Below are positions 17,734 to 25,572 of a stretch of DNA of 64,000 nucleotides, in pieces (within the stretch, counting starts at the first letter, position 1; each line of letters opens with the position of its first letter). The position numbers were made by a program, and so were the translations under genes. The notes under the pieces were generated by a model. The model was not told the origin of the DNA and ran no database searches. It saw only the letters and a program-made list of their open reading frames with translations. Origin of the DNA: Coriobacteriaceae bacterium (GTDB lineage Bacteria; Actinomycetota; Coriobacteriia; Coriobacteriales; Coriobacteriaceae); the NCBI GenBank assembly GCA_902362275.1, contig CABIWB010000002.1, forward strand, positions 16,837 through 80,836. The letters are read 5' to 3'.

Positions 17734-18132
17734 ATGGCGCAATCTCAGAACAGCACGGTCGATCTGGCAACGCCGGCAACCTGCCTGATGGGGCTTACCA
17801 GTCACGGTAACGTAATGGTGGGCAATAAGGCGTTCGAGTACTATAACGAGCGTAATCCCGAGGATTTTATTCAAATCCCGTGGGACGAGGTCGACTATAT
17901 TGCCGCCGAGGTTTTGCGCGGCACCAAGAAGATTACGCGTTTTGCCATCTTCACCAAGGACAACGGTCGCTTTACGTTTTCGACGCGCGACGACAAAGAG
18001 ACGCTTCGCGCGGTCCGCAAGTACGTTGACGAGGATAAGCTCGTGCGTTCGCCCGACTTTATCGATGTGACGGCCAAGGGCGCCAAGAGCATCCCCTCCG
18101 TCATCAAAAACCTTTTCCACAAAGGCAACTAG
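17734..18132 (+). CDS. DUF956 family protein (ManO-like, PTS-associated)
   Basis: The 132-residue soluble protein resembles DUF956, a family that almost always follows mannose-type PTS operons and is sometimes called ManO, with a suggested regulatory role. Recognisable stretches are GLTSHGNVMVGNKAFEYYNERN, a central IPWDEVDYIAAEVLRGTKKITRFAIFTKD and a C-terminal FIDVTAKGAKSIPSVIKNLF. ATG 17734 follows GGAGGG by 10 bases. A longer frame from 17683 would cross the hairpin and is rejected. Its position downstream of EIID supports co-regulation with the transporter. Confidence 0.85.
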   Translation: MAQSQNSTVDLATPATCLMGLTSHGNVMVGNKAFEYYNERNPEDFIQIPWDEVDYIAAEVLRGTKKITRFAIFTKDNGRFTFSTRDDKETLRAVRKYVDEDKLVRSPDFIDVTAKGAKSIPSVIKNLFHKGN

Positions 18133-18142
18133 TCGTTGGGTA

Positions 18143-18194
18143 GTCATCTGCGACGTTCCTAAACGACTAGTCATTAAAGAACGTCGCAGATGAC
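18143..18194. repeat. 25-bp repeat family, inverted pair (copies 2 and 3)
   Basis: 18143-18167 (minus) and 18170-18194 (plus) are two copies of the 25-bp element facing each other. The outer 16 bases (GTCATCTGCGACGTTC and complement) pair exactly. It starts 11 bases after the DUF956 stop and may serve as its transcript end, although there is no T-tract. Confidence 0.8.
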
Positions 18195-18257
18195 AATCTC
18201 GAAGAGCGGCTATGCGCTGCATGGTAGTGGCGCAAATCTGCTACACTAATACAACAT

Positions 18258-18333
18258 GCCTCCGTAGCTCAGGGGATAGAGCACCGCTCTCCTAAAGCGG
18301 GTGTCGACGGTTCGAATCCGCCCGGGGGCACCA
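18258..18333 (+). tRNA. tRNA-Arg (anticodon CCT), island target
   Basis: A complete cloverleaf: acceptor GCCTCCG/CGGGGGC (with a G-U pair), D arm GCTCAGGGGATAGAGC, anticodon arm CCGCT-CTCCTAA-AGCGG giving anticodon CCT, T arm GACGG-TTCGAAT-CCGCC (first pair irregular), discriminator A and encoded CCA. It reads AGG codons. Its last 46 bases form the left attachment site of the island, so integration regenerates the 3' end. Confidence 0.95.
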
Positions 18334-18334
18334 G
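18288..18334 (+). repeat. attL of the island (47-bp direct repeat)
   Basis: The repeat runs from the tRNA-Arg anticodon loop (TCTCCTAAAGCGG) through the T arm to CCAG, and is identical to 23257-23303. Confidence 0.93.
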
Positions 18335-18342
18335 GGAAATCG

Positions 18343-18377
18343 CAGGCCAGACGGTGTAAATCGTCTGGCCTGTTTTT
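18343..18377 (+). terminator. Island-borne terminator for tRNA-Arg
   Basis: The exact 11-bp stem CAGGCCAGACG/CGTCTGGCCTG (18343-18353 and 18362-18372) followed by TTTTT lies just inside the island. It replaces the original tRNA terminator now displaced to the right junction. The region 18378-18636 holds no gene I can support. Confidence 0.88.
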
Positions 18378-18636
18378 GTATGAATAGGGGCAAAACTCGA
18401 TTGAGAGGTGAGCTAGGGGCGAAAGTTCTTTCTATGGTGAAATCATCTCAACTTCATATTTTATCCTCAGGGCTGGTTTTCAACCCTTCCCACAGCCTGC
18501 GGGCTGGATGTAGGGCCCTTTGGTTATGGAAAGCGTTGAAAGCCTAGGTTGACGTTGCTGTGAGATGGGCGAGTTTCCAACAGCCTCCGACGTCTTAGGA
18601 TTGCACGGAGGGCCTTACGGCGCAGGCGCCGTTGAA

Positions 18637-18665
18637 AACTCGTCTTTCTGCTAGGAAGACGAGTT
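18637..18665 (-). terminator. Terminator at the end of the specificity gene
   Basis: The 10-bp stem AACTCGTCTT/AAGACGAGTT (18637-18646 and 18656-18665) encloses the TAG stop of the gene in its loop, and is followed on the minus strand by TTTTC. Confidence 0.75.
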
Positions 18666-19746
18666 ATTTATATAGTCCATTTGCCTTTTAAGTAGTCTAA
18701 GGGTAATTGCCCATCCGACTGCTTCCGTGAAGACGAAGTCGGGCTCACCGCTGTTTGTGGAGGGGAGCATAATCGACTGTCTTGCCATCCTTGTGGCGTT
18801 GAACTTGTAGAGATAGCCATACTTGCTCTTTTGTTGCTGGATTGCGACCTTTAGGAATAGATAAATAAACTCATTGCCCTCATTGTTCTTGAGATGAAAG
18901 CGTTTGACGTCATCAGAGAAGATGCATTCATACGGGTGATAGAACCCAAGGCAAACTCCGTTGCCGTTGTATTTCACGCCGAGGACATTGCTGTCGAGTG
19001 ATGAGTTTCTATCGGCTACAAAACCGGCGATACCGTTGCTGTTGTCGAGCGCTCCGATGAATGGGCGTCTTCCGGGCTTTCGGTTTCGGGATTCTAGGCG
19101 CTTTCCAGAGTGAATGTCGAATATCTGGTTGATTGGGTATGCCTCCCAATTTCTTCTGAACAAGGAGGAAGAGTTGAGTTCGAAGTCGATTACTCTCTCT
19201 CTCGCTCTCGATGTCGGAGGTGCGCTTCATTAGGAATTCGCAGCAGTGTTCGATCTGAATCGCCTCGCGCTCGCGAATGTAGTCCTCCATGAATTGCCAA
19301 TCGGGATTGCTGGACTCATCGATGGGAAGCATTACTCGTAGCAAATTGAGCCGTTTTAGGCTGATTGACCTTCCGTGGCCGAATAGCGTTCGCTGTTTAG
19401 AAATGGATGCGGCCACGAATTGCATGGCATATCTTGAGAGGTTTCCGCTTGAGTCTCTTGGCCTTAAGTCCGTTACGTGGGTGTCGAGAGCGAACTCCAT
19501 TGGTTGGTAGTATGCGAGACCCGCCCCGCCATCGCCGTCATTGTTTAGAGTGATGACGTGGCAACGATGAAGTCTTTCGTTTGGGATAGAGACAAAAGCC
19601 TTTACGCCGTTGTCGCAGTTGCGAGCGGAAATAAGTGGAACGTCTCCGACCTGAAGAGAGGTCATGTTTTTTTCGGTGCCGCGAGCCGGTTGAAATAAAT
19701 CCGAGATTTTAAAGGGTGCCCAATCCCTGTTATTCAAATCAAACAT
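18651..19746 (-). pseudogene. Restriction specificity subunit (HsdS/BcgB-like), frame-shifted at a CT repeat, possibly phase-variable
   Basis: ATG 19746 (GAGGAGGG upstream; overlaps the end of the RM gene by 8 bases) opens the first target-recognition domain, MFDLNNRDWAPFKISDLFQP. This frame runs past a (GA)5 tract (minus strand) and then becomes nonsense, ending at 19009. Starting just after the tract, a second frame encodes the second recognition domain, LFRRNWEAYPINQIFDIHSG, to the stop at 18651. Adding one GA unit, or removing two, joins both frames into a 365-residue protein whose linker reads ERERVIDFELNSSS; FELN repeats the FDLN that opens the first domain. That is the structure expected of a two-domain specificity subunit with a phase-variable repeat. 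As sequenced, the gene is off. Confidence 0.85.
19193..19203. repeat. CT dinucleotide tract in the specificity gene
   Basis: Five and a half CT units (19193-19203), then G and a further CTCTC. The length puts the two halves of the specificity gene out of register; gain of one unit restores it. Short dinucleotide tracts are prone to slippage. Confidence 0.85.
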
Positions 19747-21705
19747 CGGGGCCCTCCTCGAAGAGATAGCTACGACCATGAGAAACCATGTCTAGCTGGA
19801 ATGTTAGATAATCGGCTATTGCCTTCTCGAAATCCTCTTCGGAAGGTATCTCGTCGTTGAAGTAATAGAAGCTGTGAAGCCACTCGTCGTCGGCCTTGAC
19901 GGACGAACGGACACAAAACCTCGAGGGGGCGTCTTCGTGGCCGTTCCAGACGTCTAGAAAATGTTGCCTCTTGTCCTTTGCAGAGTCGCCTTCGACGAGG
20001 CCGACATGTGCACGCACCTCGTAGCCGTCGTCTCTGAAATCGATAAATCGGCACTCTTTATCAGGATAATGAGGCTCGCCAGCGGTAAACACAGCTATGA
20101 CGGGATTAGTCCCGACCCCATAGAATGTATCGGTGTTGCACGTAATAACACCTTCGAGGGTGTGATGCTTGAGGATGGAGACCTTGAACTCCTTCTCGGC
20201 TTTGCTCTTTCCTGTCATTGATGATTGCGGAACGATGACCGCCGCTCTCGCACCTATTGTGAAAGAGTCGAGAAGACGTTCCACAAAAGATAGCTCGTAT
20301 TGGCTTGGATCCGCTTTGGTTCCCTGGCTATAAGGAGGATTCATCAGCCCGACCGTTGACCCTTTGAGCTGTATTTGGGCCGGATTCTGCTTGAGGAAAT
20401 CGCAGCATTCAAGGTTGCTGTTTCCGTCGCGCCTAAGAATCATTTTGCAGCCGCGACTGCAAACATGTTGCTTTGGAGCTCAATGCCGTGAAAGTGCGTT
20501 TTCTTAATGCCTTTGCGTTCCTGCTCGCTGGTTGCAGAAGAAAGCATGCGATGCATGGCGGCGATGAGAAATCCCGCCGTTCCGCATGTTGGGTCAAGCA
20601 CCGTATCCGAAGGCTTAACATCTACGAGCTCACACATAAGGTCGCAGATGTGCTTTGGCGTGAGCACGATGCCGAACGTTTGGCCGTCCCCGCCGGAATA
20701 GCTCATGAACTCGCCGTAAAAGCGGCCTATGAAGTCTTCTGAAGTATTCTGGTACTTGATGCTCTTGAAAACGTGCTCGTTAAGGAAGTTGGTGTAGTAG
20801 TGCAGCGGGGTCATCCCGAGGGTATCGTTGACTTCGTTCAAGTGGAAGCTTGTTTGAATAATGCCGAACTCAGCAAGAAGCTTGTTTTTCTTTACATCTG
20901 GTCCGACGTTGGAGCGCGTGAGTCTTCCGCGAATGGCGTTCATCAGCTTGTCGCCGTCGCGCATGCCCTCGGTCTGGTCGCCGGTAAGGGAGTCGATTGA
21001 GAACCCGCCGTATTCGATTTCATCCAGAGCGAGAAGGATGCCAGCCACTACGAGGGCTTTATCTTGGTCCTTGATGGAGCCGTAGGTGCGAAGATATTCG
21101 TGGAGCTCTGCCGCATCTTTGAGAATTTGTTCGGTGGTCTTCTCGACGTCGGTTGGTTCGTCAAGAACATACCGTGTGTAGTATTCAACGATGTTGCTCG
21201 GTGAGAGCCAAGTGAACGATTCGAGGTCTGGGAGCCTCTTGTAGCCTTCTCGATCATTCACGAACACGGGAGATATGGTGTGATGCTTGGAGTCCCCTGA
21301 AACCCCAACGGCGAAGACCTCAGTGAAAGGGCTCTTCTTTGCGATGTGCGAGGCGTAGTGATAGCCACCGTTGACGGTATAATCGGTAACGGCCTCGGTG
21401 CTCATGTCGAGGATGCCAGAATCTGTTAGCTTTTCATGTCGACTTTGGCTCGCCTTATCTTCGATGACAAGAACAAAGCGGCCAATTTTCGAAACGTATT
21501 CAGGATAGCCAGCGTTTCCCGTTCCGCGCTTGGATGCGTCCTTGAGGGCGGTGTCGATTTCTTTGATGCTGCTCCCCTGTGATGTGAACTCAATATCACA
21601 CTCGGTGAGCCTGTCGGCAACCCAAAGATCGAGTGCGGCTTCTTTCCTGGCCGTGTGAAATCCTTCGATAACGAGCTGGTGCGAATTGAATCGCGACAAA
21701 AACAC
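19739..21705 (-). pseudogene. BcgI-like fused endonuclease-methyltransferase subunit, split by a frameshift
   Basis: Two overlapping frames (21705-20440 and 20443-19739) encode one protein of about 655 residues. The N-terminus carries a nuclease-like PE-x-ExK pattern (GYPEYVSKIGRFVLVIEDKAS, Glu82/Lys84). The methyltransferase has motif I VLDPTCGTAGFLIAAM in the first frame and motif IV MNPPYSQG in the second. The break is at AAAATGA (20447-20441), where one extra A would give continuous reading AAAK-MILRRDG; the stop and ATG also overlap as ATGA, so coupled translation of two halves is possible. A nuclease and N6-adenine methyltransferase in one chain plus a separate specificity gene is the BcgI (Type IIB) layout. 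Start GTG 21705 has GGAGG 12 bases upstream. No hsdR is present. Confidence 0.82.
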
Positions 21706-22200
21706 TCAACAGTTTAACCTCCGGCTATAGAGCAAAGGAAAACTACTTCCAATCGGAATTATCGAACGGTAGCGATTCGGGGTTATTGCGTAGCAATCGG
21801 CCACGCGTCGCTCTTGCTGCGGCTCCCTGGCAACGCTCCCCAGGGTCGCGTTTCGTCTGCCTCCGCTCACGCCGGCCCCGCCCGCCGAACGGCTTCGCTC
21901 GATGGCTCCCAGTAGCCGCCATCGCTCCGCCGTGGTCGCCGGGCGGGGCCTCTCGCGCCGGGTCGCCGAGCGCCGTCGTGCGATGCTCTCCATCGATCGC
22001 GTCTTCTTGGCGTCGGCTCAACTGGCGCTCACCTGCCTGGGCTCGCGTTGCCTGGCCAACCGGCTCGCTCCAGGCGGGCAACCGCGACGCGCACGCGGGC
22101 GCTCTCCGAGCGCTCGGTCTGTCCCTTGCAGGCCATGTCGCGCTCGGCCAATTCGGACCGTCGACACCCGCGTCACCAATTTCCCCGCGGGGGGGGAGTT
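21706..22200. other. GC-rich tract without supported genes
   Basis: After the AT-richer start region of the RM gene, the sequence becomes very GC-rich from about 21795. All long frames in it have Arg/Ala/Pro-rich nonsense composition and no ribosome sites. A small hairpin ATTGC-GTA-GCAAT lies at 21784-21796. It may be a relic of a mobilisation or replication region of the element; nothing recognisable remains. Confidence 0.5.
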
Positions 22201-22245
22201 TTCGAATCCGCCCGGGGCACCAGAGATTTATCGAGCTCGGTACCG
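22201..22245 (+). repeat. Decayed third att-like copy
   Basis: From TTCGAATCCGCCCGGGGCAC onward the sequence matches the tRNA-Arg 3' end and, further on, the chromosomal flank seen at the right junction (AGATTTATCGAGCTCGGTAC against AGATTGATCGAGCCCGGTAC). One base is lost in the acceptor part and the flank has substitutions. This looks like the right junction of an earlier or nested insertion. Confidence 0.7.
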
Positions 22246-22439
22246 CAACGGCGACACGCCTTGCTAGTTTAGGAAAGCTCGTCGTCGGTGCCCTAACGCA
22301 CTGCCGTTTAGCGCCGATTCTGCCATGCCCGCACTCTTCGCGAGGGTGAGGAGCGTGAATTGATCGGAGAGTGCCAACCACTCTGATAAAACTGTCCTCG
22401 CTGTCGGCAGCCCTCGTGCCGGGCAGAGCCCTCCATCCG

Positions 22440-22580
22440 ATGGGAGGTGATGCCCAGACCGATTTCACCGAGCTCGTGAAGCTCCTGACCGCTATGGTCT
22501 CGCTCCTCACGGCCCTTGTCGGCCTTTCCAAGGCACTCAAGCAGGGTTCGAAGCCCAAAAAGAAAGGCCACCGTCGCTAA
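22440..22580 (+). CDS. Possible small membrane peptide (46 aa)
   Basis: The frame encodes a hydrophobic segment (LVKLLTAMVSLLTALVGLSKAL) followed by a strongly basic tail (KPKKKGHRR). This composition is typical of small membrane-active or holin-like peptides on mobile elements. The same frame is open upstream to a GTG at 22371. No good ribosome site precedes ATG 22440, so the start and even the coding status are uncertain. It lies in the island between the decayed att copy and the integrase stub. Confidence 0.35.
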   Translation: MGGDAQTDFTELVKLLTAMVSLLTALVGLSKALKQGSKPKKKGHRR

Positions 22581-22762
22581 GACGATGACCTAACTTCGTT
22601 AAGCAACGGCTCTGCCCAGCTCATCACAACTTTGGCTGCCGTCGGCATCATTTTACCCTCCTGACGAGGAATTCGTCCATATTTCAAAAATCAAATTGTG
22701 CCCGCGTTGTCATCCTGCTATCGAAGCCTTGATTCTCATTTTCATTGCAACACCCTCAGGAC

Positions 22763-23065
22763 TCAGCGCAACGCGTTGCGCTCGGTGTCCCTATTTTCAT
22801 GAAAGACCCAGCAGTAGGACGCAAGCAAATTGGGCGTTTTGGTTTTAGAGATCGTGCCAGAGGAGTTGATTTCAGCCGGCTTGGCTCGCATTGCAGCCTT
22901 TGCTTCTGTCTTAGTCTTGCAGTGAACCGTATAAGTTGGGGATCGTTTATAGCGCCCCGTCTTAGGGTCCTTGATCCCAAGTAAGAAATAATAGCGGTAG
23001 GTGTTAGGCGACCTCTTGTCTTTCCAACACGTGCCTCTTCCGCTAATGAGTGGCTGTTCTGACAT
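22763..23065 (-). pseudogene. Tyrosine integrase, N-terminal stub
   Basis: The 100-residue frame has the arm-binding N-terminal domain of phage/ICE integrases (WKDKRSPNTYRYYFLLGIKD, then KTGRYKRSPTYTVHCKTKTEAKAAM) and the first part of the core-binding domain (SYCWVFHENRDTERNALR). It stops there; full integrases have about 380 residues, and the catalytic Arg-His-Tyr domain is absent. The position about 190 bases inside the right att repeat is where the integrase of a tRNA-targeting element is expected. No remainder was found to the left (22581-22762). Confidence 0.75.
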
Positions 23066-23256
23066 CTTTGCACCCCGTTTCTTTGAACAGCTTTCAACAA
23101 TTCATTGAGTGCAGTTTAGCTAAAGCTGTTGGTAATATGTTTGTCAAAGCGTAGGCGCAGCTACCGGAGTTAAAAGACACAAACTGCTATGTCTATCTGC
23201 GGTTATATGGTGTTCAATGATGCTTGATGAATAGTAGGGGGTAGCATTAAATCATA

Positions 23257-23303
23257 TCTCCTAAAGCGGGTGTCGACGGTTCGAATCCGCCCGGGGGCAC
23301 CAG
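23257..23303 (+). repeat. attR of the island (47-bp direct repeat)
   Basis: Identical to 18288-18334. Upstream bases differ from the tRNA gene (ATA before TCTCC instead of CGC), so this is only the 3' part and not a functional tRNA. The 190 bases between the integrase stub and this site show no gene. Confidence 0.93.
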
Positions 23304-23314
23304 AGATTGATCGA

Positions 23315-23350
23315 GCCCGGTACACCGCCACGGTGCCGGGCCCTTCTGTT
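23315..23350 (+). terminator. Original tRNA-Arg terminator, displaced by the island
   Basis: GCCCGG and CCGGGC (23315-23320 and 23336-23341), with inner CACCG/CGGTG, form a hairpin followed by CTTCTGTTT directly after attR. Confidence 0.7.
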
Positions 23351-23358
23351 TCATGCCA

Positions 23359-23402
23359 TGTCAAAAACGAAGCGCCCGCTTACTGGGGGAGCAAGCGGGC
23401 GC
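23359..23402 (-). terminator. Terminator of the PASTA kinase operon
   Basis: The exact 10-bp stem GCGCCCGCTT/AAGCGGGCGC (23372-23381 and 23393-23402) is followed on the minus strand by TCGTTTTTG. Confidence 0.88.
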
Positions 23403-23454
23403 CTGTGAGCGAATATGTTTGCGGCGAGAGCCGTAATGAGCGGTGGGGTGGCGA

Positions 23455-25440
23455 CTAGTTGGTCGTACCGGAATCGTCGCCCGTGCTCGTGCCCGAGCCA
23501 GAGCCCGAACCCGAGCCAGAGCCCGAACCCGAGCCAGAAAGTGCGACCGTCAGCGTAATCGTGCTGTCGGTGGACTGCTTGCCGGTGGGGGAGACTCCCG
23601 TAACGGTGGCATCCTCGTTACCGCTTACGGGATTGCCGTTCTGGTCACAGAAGCCAATGTTATAGAAACCGGCGTTGTTGAGCGTGGTAACGGCGACGGA
23701 AATGCTCTTGCCGTACAGGTTGCCCGGAACACTGGCCTTGCCGGACTTCTTGGCAATGACGACGGTAATCGTGGCGCCGGGCTTCTGCTTGCCGCTGGGG
23801 TTCCAGCTGATCACGGTGCCCTCGGTAACCGAGTCGTTCTCCTGGTAGCTCACGTCGACGCCAAAGCCTGCCATATCGAGGGCGTTGCGCGCCTGGGCCT
23901 CGGTCATGTCGGTTAGGTCGGGGACGGACGTGGTATCCGGGCCGCCCGAGACCTTGTACGAGATGGTCGTGCCTTTCTCGACTTCCTTACCGGCTTCGGT
24001 GCCCTGCTCAAAGACCTGGCCCTCATCGGCCTCGTTGGCCTCCTCGGAGGCGTTGCCCTTCAGGCCAACGCTTGCCAGCGCGGCTTCTGCCTGGTCCTTG
24101 GTCAGGCCGACAAGCTGGGGAACCTCAACCTTTTCGGAGGGCTTGGGGCCCTTGGAGATTACCAGGTTCACCTTGGTGCCCTTGGCCTTCTTGGTGTTGC
24201 CGTTGGGCGTCTGCTCGGCGACCTTGCCCTCGTCGACATCGTCGTTGTAGCTTTGGTCGATGGTGCCGACCTCGAGGCCGGCTTCCTTGATCAGCTTGAC
24301 GGCAGTCTGCTGGTCCTTGCCCAGCACGTCGGGCACGGTGACCTGCTCGCCGCCAAAGAGTCCTGTGGCAAAGGCCACCACGATGCCGATGACGGCAACG
24401 GCTGCCACCACGGCGGCGATGATCTTGTTCTTGTTGGATTTGGGTTTTTCGACCTCGTAGGAGCCGGTGGAGCCCGAAACCGAGCTACGGGCGGTATTCT
24501 GGCCGCTCACGCCCGAGACGGGACGCACCATGGCGCGCGTCTGATCGGAAAGCTCGCGAGTCTTGGTGGCGCCCAGCTCGCCGGGGGCACCGATGATGCG
24601 CGTGGGCTCCGAGACGTTGACGGCACGGCCCGACAGGTAGCTGTTGAGCACCTGACGCAGCTCGTCGGCGGTCTGGAAGCGGTTTTCCGGGTCCTTCTCC
24701 ATGCACTTGAGGATGATGCGCTCAAGGTCGGCGTCGACACCGGAGTTGATCTGGCTCGGCGGAATAGGCAGCTCGTTGACCTGTTTGAGTGCGACCGAGA
24801 TGGCATCGTCACCGTCAAAGGGAACGCGGCCGGTGGCGCACTCATACATCACGACGCCCAGCGAGTAGATATCCGAGGTGGGGCCGAGGTCCTGACCGCG
24901 GGTCTGCTCGGGGCTGACGTAGTGGGCGGTTCCCAGCACGTTGTTGTCTTGCGTGAGGTGGCTGTTCTTGGCGCGCGCGATGCCAAAGTCCATCACCTTG
25001 ATGTTGCCGTCGGGCAGCACCATGATGTTCTGCGGCTTAATGTCGCGGTGGATGATTTCGTGCTTGTGGGCGACCGAAAGCGCGGAGCTGATCTGCGAGC
25101 CGATCTGGGCGACCTTCTTGGGGTCGAGGGCGCCGTGGCTCTTGATGCCGCTCTTAAGGTCGGTGCCGCGCAGGTACTCCATGACGATGTAATAGGTGTC
25201 GCCGTCCTTGCCCCAATCGTAGACGCCCACGATATAGGGGGAGGAGAGACCGGCTGCTGCCTGGGCCTCCTGCTTAAAGCGTGCGGCGAAGGTTGCGTCG
25301 CCAGCATACTGCGGCAGCATGATCTTGACGGCAACCGTGCGGTCGAGGACCTGGTCCTGTGCACGGTAGACGGTCGCCATGCCGCCTGTTCCCACCTTAT
25401 CCTTGAGGAGGTATCTTCCCCCGAGGACCCTCTGTTCCAT
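23455..25440 (-). CDS. pknB: PASTA-domain serine/threonine kinase (PknB/Stk1-like)
   Basis: The 661-residue membrane kinase senses peptidoglycan fragments and phosphorylates cell-wall and division proteins. The kinase domain (about residues 8-270) has the loop VGTGGMATVYRA, VAVKIM, HRDIKPQNIM and DFGIA. A single membrane helix (IIAAVVAAVAVIGIVVAFATG, about 345) leads to four PASTA repeats starting at VTVPDVLG, VEVPQLVG, TSVPDLTD and ASVPGNLY, and a terminal Ser-Gly repeat. Start ATG 25440 follows AGGAG; the ATG at 25455 lacks a ribosome site. It is last in a cell-wall signalling operon whose order matches the pknB region of Actinobacteria. Confidence 0.95.
   Translation of the reverse strand: MEQRVLGGRYLLKDKVGTGGMATVYRAQDQVLDRTVAVKIMLPQYAGDATFAARFKQEAQAAAGLSSPYIVGVYDWGKDGDTYYIVMEYLRGTDLKSGIKSHGALDPKKVAQIGSQISSALSVAHKHEIIHRDIKPQNIMVLPDGNIKVMDFGIARAKNSHLTQDNNVLGTAHYVSPEQTRGQDLGPTSDIYSLGVVMYECATGRVPFDGDDAISVALKQVNELPIPPSQINSGVDADLERIILKCMEKDPENRFQTADELRQVLNSYLSGRAVNVSEPTRIIGAPGELGATKTRELSDQTRAMVRPVSGVSGQNTARSSVSGSTGSYEVEKPKSNKNKIIAAVVAAVAVIGIVVAFATGLFGGEQVTVPDVLGKDQQTAVKLIKEAGLEVGTIDQSYNDDVDEGKVAEQTPNGNTKKAKGTKVNLVISKGPKPSEKVEVPQLVGLTKDQAEAALASVGLKGNASEEANEADEGQVFEQGTEAGKEVEKGTTISYKVSGGPDTTSVPDLTDMTEAQARNALDMAGFGVDVSYQENDSVTEGTVISWNPSGKQKPGATITVVIAKKSGKASVPGNLYGKSISVAVTTLNNAGFYNIGFCDQNGNPVSGNEDATVTGVSPTGKQSTDSTITLTVALSGSGSGSGSGSGSGSGTSTGDDSGTTN
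23495..23539. repeat. 18-bp tandem repeat in the kinase tail
   Basis: GAGCCAGAGCCCGAACCC is repeated two and a half times, encoding the Ser-Gly tail. Its length may vary between strains without shifting the frame. Confidence 0.85.
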
Positions 25441-25572
25441 TCCTGCTCCTAACATAACTATTCGCTCAACGATGTGTGTAGTACCTACGATGTGGCCGCT
25501 GGGGCCGTGTGGCGTGTTGCCGCTAACTCTTCGGTCGCGGCGCGTCTCGGGTGTCCGATTCGATCATGGGCA

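Larger units (their letters stand above)
18288..23303. mobile_element. tRNA-Arg genomic island with restriction-modification cargo
   Basis: The island is bounded by an exact 47-bp direct repeat (18288-18334 within tRNA-Arg and 23257-23303). It contains a two-gene restriction-modification system on the minus strand with lower GC than its neighbours, a GC-rich tract without genes, a decayed third att-like copy (22201-22245), a possible small membrane peptide and an integrase stub near the right end. The normal tRNA terminator now lies beyond the right repeat (23315-23350), which confirms the direction of insertion. With the integrase truncated, the element is probably immobile on its own. Confidence 0.9.

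Noticed and set aside
18651..19779. Two independent small genes instead of one specificity gene
   Set aside because: The two frames complement each other as first and second recognition domains and join exactly at the dinucleotide tract; the second frame has no ribosome site of its own.
21743..22558. 271-residue open frame on the minus strand of the island
   Set aside because: Arg/Pro/Ala-rich without motifs, it runs across the ghost att site and the GC-rich tract; it is an open frame caused by composition.
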